12,785 nucleotides of DNA from NCBI GenBank assembly GCA_030640385.1, contig DAOWJL010000034.1:1-12785 (forward strand), written 5' to 3'. The notes under the pieces were generated by a model. That model saw only the letters and a program-made list of their open reading frames with translations. It made no database searches and was not told where the DNA came from. Shown here piece after piece: positions 7,408 to 12,785 of the stretch (position 1 is its first letter; each line of letters starts with the position of its first letter). Made by a program: the position numbers and the translations under genes. The DNA comes from Dehalococcoidia bacterium. Lineage in GTDB: Bacteria; Chloroflexota; Dehalococcoidia; Dehalococcoidales; G020351185.

Positions 7408-7436
7408 TTGCACTCGGTAAGATTAACACTTATAAT
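7408..7436 (+). promoter_or_regulatory. Predicted sigma-70-type promoter for mobB and downstream genes
   Basis: TTGCAC (7408-7413), a 17-base spacer and a perfect TATAAT (7431-7436) place a start near 7443, about 29 bases before the ATG of mobB. The spacer contains CTCGGTAA (7413-7420), the reverse complement of TTACCGAG at 7354-7361 on the other side of the intergenic region. No clear terminator is visible through the following plus-strand genes, so this may drive a long operon. Confidence 0.55.
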
Positions 7437-7471
7437 AAACTGATTCACAGGAAGGAGACGGACTGAAGAAA

Positions 7472-8119
7472 ATGCCGCCTGTAGTTTCTATTATCGGTAG
7501 GTCAAAATCAGGTAAGACAACTCTCATAGAAAAACTGGTTGTCGAATTGAAACTGCGGGGTTATCGTGTGGCTACGATAAAACATGCGCAGGAAATCAAT
7601 TTTGAACCGGGCAGGGATAGCTGGCGGCACCTCCAGGCCGGCAGTGAAGCCACGATTGTCGTATCCCGTGATGAAGCCGTATTAGTAAAACCCGTTACAA
7701 CGGCGGATACGCTTGATAACATAACCCGCTTATTCGGTGAGGACTATGACATTATCATCACCGAGGGTTTTAAACAGGCTGACACACCCAAGATAGAGGT
7801 ACGTTGCGGGGGGGATAATACGCCGCTGAAAAATATAAAGAGGCTGGTAGCCATAGTCAGCGATGAGCCCGCAGGGACCGGTGTCAGGCAATTCTCCAGC
7901 CAGGATATTACAGGGATAATTGACTTGCTGGAGAAGGGTTTTATGAAACCACAGAGGGAAAGGCTGGCTCTATACATAAACGGCAAACGTTTAACCCTGA
8001 AGAGTTTTCCCAGGAAGATTATCGGCAATCTATTGATAAATATGGTTTCCAGCCTGAAAGGCGTTGGACAGGTGAGCAGTCTGGATATTTTTGTAAGGAA
8101 GCAGACCAAACAAGATTAG
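7472..8119 (+). CDS. mobB: Molybdopterin-guanine dinucleotide biosynthesis protein B with C-terminal extension
   Basis: MobB is a small P-loop GTP-binding protein that assists MobA in attaching GMP to molybdopterin, making the MGD cofactor of many anaerobic oxidoreductases. The 215 residues carry the Walker A motif GRSKSGKTT (9-17), TIKHAQ (35-40), GRDSWRHLQAGSE (47-59) and ITEGFK (96-101), all typical of MobB. The usual domain ends near residue 155. About 55 further residues follow, including LALYINGKRLTLKSF (165-179) and NMVSSLKGVG (190-199), which look like a small alpha/beta domain that I have seen on other MobB proteins but cannot assign a function. The SD AAGGAG (7452-7457) is 14 bases before the ATG, rather far. 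An in-frame CTG at 7463-7465 sits five bases after it and would add three residues (reading MKKMPPVV), so the true start is not settled. Confidence 0.9.
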   Translation: MPPVVSIIGRSKSGKTTLIEKLVVELKLRGYRVATIKHAQEINFEPGRDSWRHLQAGSEATIVVSRDEAVLVKPVTTADTLDNITRLFGEDYDIIITEGFKQADTPKIEVRCGGDNTPLKNIKRLVAIVSDEPAGTGVRQFSSQDITGIIDLLEKGFMKPQRERLALYINGKRLTLKSFPRKIIGNLLINMVSSLKGVGQVSSLDIFVRKQTKQD

Positions 8120-8239
8120 ATGAACCTTGCTGTAACGGGCAGGTTTTGATTTTAATGATGTTACTGTTGTTGAGTTGGGGGGGCTTTAACCTGGATGATA
8201 AATCTAAGCTTTGTGTAAATATACTGGCAAGGAGTTACT

Positions 8240-9514
8240 TTGGCTAAAAAGAAGAAGATAGAAAGGCCCAAACACAAGCCAACCAAGCGCCAGCTATCCC
8301 GCTGGCAGAAACAAAAACGCAGGCAGAGATTCATCATCGGCATCGGTACCTCTGTTATTGTTGTAGCCCTGGGCCTGGTGTTGGCCGGGGTCTATACTCA
8401 GTGGTATGTCCCTCAGGTCAAACCGCTTAAAGAAACAGTAATTGAGGTCAATGATACCCGGTTTGATATGGCTTATTATATAGACGCTTTAGAGTATCAA
8501 TTGGGGGGTGTGCCGTCGCAACAGATACCATATTTTCTTGACGTAATTGTAGAAGGTATCCAGCAAAATGAACTGATAAGACAGGAAGCCCTGGAACTGG
8601 GTATTACTGTTAGTGATGGGGAAGTTAATGAAGAGGTAAAAAGCCGTGAGCTGCCTAACAATCAGGCGGTCAGGGATGTAACCAGGGCGCAGCTGCTTGT
8701 TCAAAAGCTAAGGGAAGGGTATTTCAATGAGCAGATACCGGTTTCTACCGAACAGCGGCATATTATGGCGATGTTCCTGGAAAGCGAGAGCCAGGCGAAC
8801 GATGTCAGGGCGAGGTTGATTGCCGGGGAAGACTTTAGCCAGCTTGCCGGTGAGTTATCACTGGACGGTTACAGCCGGGAAAAGAATGGCGACCTTGGCT
8901 GGAGGCCGGAAGGTATCATAAACGGGCTGCTGCTTACATCCGTGCTGGAGGAGTATGTCTTCAGCTACCCGGTAGGTGAAGTAGTTGTTCCGGTCTATGA
9001 TGTTGAAAAAACGAAGGAACTGGGCTACTGGCTTATTGAGGTTCTTGAGAGGAATGAAGAAACGGGAGAAGCGCATGTTCAGGCGATGATGCTGGCAAGT
9101 GAAGAAGAGGCACAGATGATAATATCGAGGCTGTCAGAAGGCGAGGATTTCACAACTTTAGCCGAGGAATATTCACAGTTGTGGTCGGATGAAGGTGGGG
9201 CGGACCTCGGCTGGCTGGCTGAAGGTGATGCAAGTGATGTTTTTGATGAATTTGTTTTTAACTCCGAGACTGAACTGAATATGGTAAGTGCGCCAATCCG
9301 CGACGAGAATATAAGTACCGAAGGAGGTTACTGGCTGTTCAAGATCCCGGATGGTGGTATCAGGGAGATTTCTGATGAGGACAGGGATTTAATGATAGAG
9401 AAAGCTATGCAAGAGTGGCTTGAGTCACTCTTTGATGATCCTGAAAATACAGTGGTTAGTTATCTTGATGATGAAATGCGAGAATTTGCTATAAACAAAT
9501 TCTCTGAGTCATAA
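8240..9514 (+). CDS. Membrane-anchored foldase with two parvulin-type (PpiC/SurA-like) domains
   Basis: The 424-residue protein has a very basic cytoplasmic N-terminus (1-30, rich in Lys and Arg) and one hydrophobic segment (about 31-52, FIIGIGTSVIVVALGLVLAG). This is followed by a SurA-N-like helical chaperone region (about 66-165) and two tandem parvulin modules (about 171-271 and 277-370). Each module has the family phrases: RHIMAMFL..A..V...L..GEDFSQLA.E.S and GDLGW in the first, AHVQAMML..GEDFTTLAEEYS and ADLGW in the second. The start is TTG at 8240 with AAGGAG (8229-8234) five bases before it. The layout predicts an outward-facing anchored foldase like PrsA or PpiD. The usual second histidine of parvulins (GYH) is tryptophan in both modules (GYW at 262-264 and 363-365), so isomerase activity is uncertain and a chaperone role is possible. 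The hom gene follows after 22 bases. Confidence 0.87.
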   Translation: MAKKKKIERPKHKPTKRQLSRWQKQKRRQRFIIGIGTSVIVVALGLVLAGVYTQWYVPQVKPLKETVIEVNDTRFDMAYYIDALEYQLGGVPSQQIPYFLDVIVEGIQQNELIRQEALELGITVSDGEVNEEVKSRELPNNQAVRDVTRAQLLVQKLREGYFNEQIPVSTEQRHIMAMFLESESQANDVRARLIAGEDFSQLAGELSLDGYSREKNGDLGWRPEGIINGLLLTSVLEEYVFSYPVGEVVVPVYDVEKTKELGYWLIEVLERNEETGEAHVQAMMLASEEEAQMIISRLSEGEDFTTLAEEYSQLWSDEGGADLGWLAEGDASDVFDEFVFNSETELNMVSAPIRDENISTEGGYWLFKIPDGGIREISDEDRDLMIEKAMQEWLESLFDDPENTVVSYLDDEMREFAINKFSES

Positions 9515-9536
9515 TACCGGGATAGAGGTACTGCAA

Positions 9537-10838
9537 ATGAACAAAAATAGTATTGGTATAGGTCTGATGGGTCTGGGGGTAATAGGTGGACAGGTAGCCA
9601 GGGTTCTGCTGGAGAGGGGAGAATCTCTGGCTGAGCAGGTTGGACGCCCTGTTATATTACGCAAGATAAAGGTTTTGGAACAGGATCTGTCCCGCCCGCA
9701 GGCACAAGAAATGGAACCTTATCTTTTAACCACGGATGAAGATGACTTTTTTAATACACCCGGGATAGATATTATTATTGAGTTAATCGGAGGCGAGGAA
9801 CCGGCACTTGATTACCAAAAGAAGGCACTTTTAGCCGGTAAACATGTAATTACTGCCAACAAAGAGGTTATTGCCAAGCATGGGGCAGAGCTGGTGGCTA
9901 TGGCGCAAAAACAGGGTATAAGCCTGAGCTATGAGGCTGCCGTAGGCGGTGGCATTCCGCTGATTATGCCTTTCAAGCGAGACCTGGTGGCTAACGAGAT
10001 AAAGGGTATCTATGCCATAATAAATGGGACAACCAACTATATTCTAACCAGGATGTCTCGTGAGGGTATAGATTTCGCCTCGGCTCTGAAACAGGCACAG
10101 CAGCTCGGTTACGCTGAAGCCGATCCGAAAAACGACATAGAAGGTATAGACTCCAAATACAAACTGGCTATACTGGCATCATTAGCTTTCCAGAGCCGGA
10201 TTCGCCCTGATGATATCTATTGCGAGGGTGTCAGCCGGCTTTCAAACCGAGACTTTCGCTATGCTAAAGAGATGGGCTATGTCATAAAGCTACTGGCTAT
10301 AGCCAAGCAGAGCGATGGCTTCATTGAAGTGCGAGTACACCCGGTCTGCCTGCCCGAAGATGATTTCCTGGCCAAGGTAGACGGCGTTTATAATGCAATT
10401 ATGGTAGAGGGCGACCTCGTTGGTAAGATAACCTTCCTGGGTGAGGGTGCCGGTCCGCTGCCAACGAGCAGTGCCGTTGTTGCCGATGTCGTTCAGGTGG
10501 CACGGGATATCGTTCTGGGTGCCGGCTGTCGGCCTGTAAAAAGACCGCAGTTAGATAAAGAAATTAAAAAGATGTCCGAGATAGTAACCCGGTACTTCAT
10601 CCGGATGAACATCGCCGACAGTGCCGGGGTGCTGGCTCAAATTGCCAGGATTCTGGGTGATAATAATATAAGTATTGCCTCGGCGATTCAAAAAGAAGCC
10701 GACGAGACAACAAAAACAGCCGAAATAGTTATCATGACCCACCCGTCGCAGGAAAAAGGGATCATAAAGGCTGTCGATGAGCTTAATCACCTTGATGCGG
10801 TTAAGGAAGTAAACAATTTTATACGGGTTGAAGTTTAG
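9537..10838 (+). CDS. hom: Homoserine dehydrogenase with C-terminal ACT domain
   Basis: Hom reduces aspartate 4-semialdehyde to homoserine with NAD(P)H, the branch step to threonine and methionine. The 433 residues show an N-terminal nucleotide-binding fold with GLGVIG (12-17), ITANKE with the catalytic-region lysine K109, and the substrate-domain signature YEAAVGGGIPLI (132-143). NGTTNYIL follows (163-170), as does the catalytic stretch DIEGIDSKYK (200-209), which holds the conserved D205 and K209. The last 80 or so residues (RYFIRMNIADSAGVLAQIARIL onward) are an ACT domain, which in this family usually mediates feedback inhibition by threonine, so allosteric control is likely. The ATG has GAGGT eight bases upstream. 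The gene sits 22 bases after the foldase and 7 bases before thrC, forming a threonine-synthesis pair. Length and motifs are complete. Confidence 0.96.
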   Translation: MNKNSIGIGLMGLGVIGGQVARVLLERGESLAEQVGRPVILRKIKVLEQDLSRPQAQEMEPYLLTTDEDDFFNTPGIDIIIELIGGEEPALDYQKKALLAGKHVITANKEVIAKHGAELVAMAQKQGISLSYEAAVGGGIPLIMPFKRDLVANEIKGIYAIINGTTNYILTRMSREGIDFASALKQAQQLGYAEADPKNDIEGIDSKYKLAILASLAFQSRIRPDDIYCEGVSRLSNRDFRYAKEMGYVIKLLAIAKQSDGFIEVRVHPVCLPEDDFLAKVDGVYNAIMVEGDLVGKITFLGEGAGPLPTSSAVVADVVQVARDIVLGAGCRPVKRPQLDKEIKKMSEIVTRYFIRMNIADSAGVLAQIARILGDNNISIASAIQKEADETTKTAEIVIMTHPSQEKGIIKAVDELNHLDAVKEVNNFIRVEV

Positions 10839-10845
10839 AGGAGCT

Positions 10846-11901
10846 ATGGCAAAAAAAGGGGTTCTGTTAAGGTATAAAGATTTATTACCGGTCACTGCCG
10901 ATACCCCACTTTTTTCACTGGGGGAAGGAGATACCCCCCTGGTAAGATCTCGTCGGCTGGAAAAGGAAATCGGCTGTGGCAGTCTGTATTATAAGCTGGA
11001 GGGGTGTAACCCCACAGGTTCCTTCAAGGACAGGGGTATGGTGGTGGCCATAGCCAAGGCGCTGGAAGAGGGCAGCCGGGCTGTAATCTGCGCCTCAACC
11101 GGTAACACCAGTGCTTCGGCGGCGGCTTATGCCGCCAGTTCAGGTCTGGATGCTATAATCGTTATCCCGGAGGGCAAGATTGCGTTGGGTAAACTGGCTC
11201 AGGCAATCGTACACGGAGCCAAGATAATCACCATAGATGGCAATTTTGACCAGGCATTGAGCATAGTACTCAGCCTGACCCGGAAACACCCAGTTACGAT
11301 GGTGAACTCGCTTAATCTGTACCGCATAGAAGGGCAGAAGACGGCCGCCTTTGAGGTTGTTGATGAAATGGGTAGCGCACCGGACTACCTTTTCATTCCG
11401 GTGGGCAATGCCGGCAATATTGCCGCCTACTGGAAGGGCTTCGTTGAATACCATCAGTTGGGAAAGATAAAGAAAAAACCGAAGATGATGGGTTTTCAGG
11501 CAGAAGGCGCCGCCCCCATTGTCCGCGGGCATGTGGTTGATAAGCCGGAGACAGTCGCCACTGCCATACGCATCGGCAATCCAGCCAGCTGGCAGAAGGC
11601 CGTTGCCGCCCGCGACGAATCGGGTGGTGTTATAGATATGATCAGCGATGAAGAGATTTTGACAGCTTACCACCTTTTGGCCTCAAAGGAAGGAATATTC
11701 TGCGAGCCGGCTTCGGCGGCATCTGTCGCCGGGTTGTTAAAGCTTACCCGTGAGGGCTTGGATTTAAGTAATAAAAGCGTGGTGTGTATCTTAACCGGCA
11801 ACGGTCTCAAGGATGCCGATACCGCCACTAAAAAAGCAGGTCCTTTTACCAGGCTTCCGGCTAATCTGGCAGATGTGGAAAAGGCTCTGGGCTGGGATTA
11901 A
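10846..11901 (+). CDS. thrC: Threonine synthase
   Basis: ThrC is a pyridoxal-phosphate enzyme that converts O-phosphohomoserine to threonine. The 351 residues, about the size of the Bacillus enzyme, open with the short-form pattern 'TPLFSLGEGDTPLV' (20-33). They contain the PLP lysine in NPTGSFKDRGM (K61), STGNTSASAAAY (84-95) and the glycine-rich phosphate-binding loop VGNAGN (186-191). The frame can be extended six codons to a TTG at 10828 inside hom, but the ATG at 10846-10848 follows AGAGGAG (10837-10843) closely and gives the natural N-terminus MAKKGVLLRY, so I use it. The SD spacing is short (2-4 bases) and the SD overlaps the hom stop codon, which suggests coupled translation. Homoserine kinase, the step between Hom and ThrC, is not in this window. 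Confidence 0.95.
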   Translation: MAKKGVLLRYKDLLPVTADTPLFSLGEGDTPLVRSRRLEKEIGCGSLYYKLEGCNPTGSFKDRGMVVAIAKALEEGSRAVICASTGNTSASAAAYAASSGLDAIIVIPEGKIALGKLAQAIVHGAKIITIDGNFDQALSIVLSLTRKHPVTMVNSLNLYRIEGQKTAAFEVVDEMGSAPDYLFIPVGNAGNIAAYWKGFVEYHQLGKIKKKPKMMGFQAEGAAPIVRGHVVDKPETVATAIRIGNPASWQKAVAARDESGGVIDMISDEEILTAYHLLASKEGIFCEPASAASVAGLLKLTREGLDLSNKSVVCILTGNGLKDADTATKKAGPFTRLPANLADVEKALGWD

Positions 11902-11929
11902 AAAGGTTTTAGAATTAATGGAGGTTGAG

Positions 11930-12517
11930 ATGAAAAAAACAGTTAGTGATAATATAGGCGCTTTCTACCAGCACTACCCGCGGGTGGCTGTCGTAGTTAC
12001 CGCCAGTGCCGGCGGCAGGGATAATGCCATGTCGATAGCCTGGCATACCTCTATTTCAAAAAATCCGCCTCTTTATGGTGTTTCTGTATCACCCAACCAC
12101 TTTACCTATAAGCTTATTGCCCAAAGCAAACAGTTTGGTGTTAATTTTATGCCTGATACTAAAGCTGAGCTGGTGGCGGCTCTGGGTGGTAGCAAAGGCA
12201 GCCAGATAGATAAGTTCTCGGCGTTTTCCATTACCAGGGATGATGCGGTAAAGACGTCAGTGCCGATATTAAAAGATGCCTATGCCGCTTTCGAGTGCAG
12301 GTTGGTTGATGACAGGCTCTATGGCGACCACAAGTTGCTGGTCGGGGAGGTTGTTGCCGTGCATTATCTTGATGAAGCCTTTATGGAAAACGGAGTACTG
12401 GATATAGAAAAGGTAAATCCCACCCTGTATCTGGGGGGTGAGATTTACCTTAATACAGAGGAGTGCAGGACAAGAACCCTTAACCGCGGGTTCTGTGTCG
12501 ATTGCTTTAAAACCTAG
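11930..12517 (+). CDS. Flavin reductase-like, FMN-binding split-barrel protein (flavoredoxin type)
   Basis: The 195-residue protein matches the flavin reductase-like domain. PRVAVVVTASAGGRDNAMSIAWHTSISKNPPLYGVSVSP (about 17-55) is the family's first half, in which the 'N.M..AW....S..PP......' pattern helps bind FMN. 'YKLIAQSKQFGVNFM' (60-74) and a later 'FECRLVDDRLYGDHKLLVGEVV' (121-142) continue it. Members bind FMN and act as NAD(P)H:flavin oxidoreductases or electron carriers, and the actual partner cannot be read here. The C-terminus has three cysteines (C179, C189, C192; the last two as CVDC), which is unusual for the short family members I know. The frame extends upstream into thrC, but the ATG at 11930 has GGAGG (11920-11924) five bases before it. 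Another ATG at 11918 lies before the SD and is disfavoured. The gene is 28 bases after thrC and 27 bases before folE. Confidence 0.85.
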   Translation: MKKTVSDNIGAFYQHYPRVAVVVTASAGGRDNAMSIAWHTSISKNPPLYGVSVSPNHFTYKLIAQSKQFGVNFMPDTKAELVAALGGSKGSQIDKFSAFSITRDDAVKTSVPILKDAYAAFECRLVDDRLYGDHKLLVGEVVAVHYLDEAFMENGVLDIEKVNPTLYLGGEIYLNTEECRTRTLNRGFCVDCFKT

Positions 12518-12544
12518 TTTGGTAATATTCGGAGGAAACCTCGA

Positions 12545-12785
12545 GTGTTTGACGAAGAAAAAATAAGGGCTTCAATAGAGTCCATTATAGAGGCTATCGG
12601 GGAAGACCCTGCACGCGAGGGTCTGGTTGATACGCCGCGACGTGTCGCCGAGATGTACAACGAACTCTTTGTGGGGTTGAATCAGGACCCAAAGGAAGAG
12701 CTGGCGGTTGGCTATGAGCTGGGGCACAGCGAGATGGTAATCCTCAGGGACATCCCCTTTTATTCTATGTGCGAACACCATTTCC
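12545..12785 (+). CDS. folE: GTP cyclohydrolase I, N-terminal part (partial)
   Basis: The frame begins at GTG (12545-12547), nine bases after GGAGG (12531-12535), and runs off the end of the window after 80 codons. The visible part has the N-terminal helical region, then GEDPAREGLVDTPRRVAEMY (19-38), which is a strong FolE signature, and SMCEHHF (74-80). In the family, the cysteine and histidine of CEHH contribute to the active-site zinc. FolE converts GTP to dihydroneopterin triphosphate, the first step of folate and tetrahydrobiopterin synthesis. The protein is normally 180-220 residues, so more than half lies outside the window and the second zinc cysteine cannot be checked. It is probably in one operon with the flavin-reductase-like gene just upstream. 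Confidence 0.93.
   Translation, partial: MFDEEKIRASIESIIEAIGEDPAREGLVDTPRRVAEMYNELFVGLNQDPKEELAVGYELGHSEMVILRDIPFYSMCEHHF

Noticed and set aside
8155..8247. A 30-codon frame beginning MMLLLLSWGG before the foldase, overlapping its start
   Set aside because: It has only a weak ribosome site and no attenuator-like hairpins or run of regulatory codons. A chance frame in a 120-base gap is the simpler reading.
11140..11673. A 177-codon open frame on the minus strand inside thrC
   Set aside because: It is antisense to conserved threonine synthase sequence including the PLP-binding loop. Its composition looks like a shadow frame and no ribosome site stands out.
1..12785. A novel defence, mobile or secondary-metabolite system
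   Set aside because: Every gene belongs to a recognisable housekeeping family, and I found no integrase, transposase, toxin-antitoxin pair, direct-repeat array or unexplained gap of notable size.

Overview
This window reads as a chromosomal housekeeping segment from a bacterium with mid-range GC content. The gene set suggests Chloroflexota, probably class Dehalococcoidia. It includes an EF-G-2-type factor, a prfA-prmC-etfB-etfA run, a MobB with a C-terminal extension, a membrane-anchored tandem-parvulin foldase and a hom-thrC pair. The taxonomic assignment rests on protein character and my memory of similar neighbourhoods, not on a search, so it is only moderately sure. TTG and GTG starts are used several times, generally with good Shine-Dalgarno (SD) sequences. 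I see no RNA gene, insertion sequence, CRISPR array, phage gene or origin, and no gene-free stretch longer than 300 bases.

Layout. Positions 1-180 (+) are the 3' end of a protein-L-isoaspartate methyltransferase gene. Positions 264-2333 (+) encode an EF-G-like GTPase of the EF-G-2 type behind its own promoter. It converges on a minus-strand block that reads from about 6140 down to 2356: release factor RF1 (prfA), its glutamine methyltransferase PrmC, then EtfB and EtfA. A clear promoter lies just before prfA. Upstream on the same strand is a sugar-phosphate nucleotidyltransferase with a left-handed beta-helix tail (6225-7313). A 158-base divergent intergenic region follows, carrying two predicted promoters and three TCGGTA boxes. 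From there the plus strand runs mobB, a parvulin-type foldase, homoserine dehydrogenase, threonine synthase, a flavin-reductase-like protein and the start of GTP cyclohydrolase I (folE), which is cut by the window end.

How the genes work together. RF1 and PrmC are a direct enzyme-substrate pair, because PrmC methylates the GGQ glutamine of RF1, and their genes overlap by four bases. EtfB and EtfA form one FAD-containing electron-transfer heterodimer. Hom and ThrC supply steps of threonine synthesis from aspartate semialdehyde (homoserine kinase is not in the window). MobB and FolE belong to cofactor metabolism (molybdopterin guanine dinucleotide, and folate or pterin). The other genes look like operon neighbours without an obvious shared pathway.

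I did not find a new multi-gene system. The points most worth a second look are the symmetric TCGGTA boxes between the divergent genes, the NLPY motif in PrmC, the substituted parvulin histidines in the foldase, the histidine-to-tyrosine change in the EF-G-like GTPase, the VGP loop of EtfB and the prfA promoter that lies inside the longest open frame.
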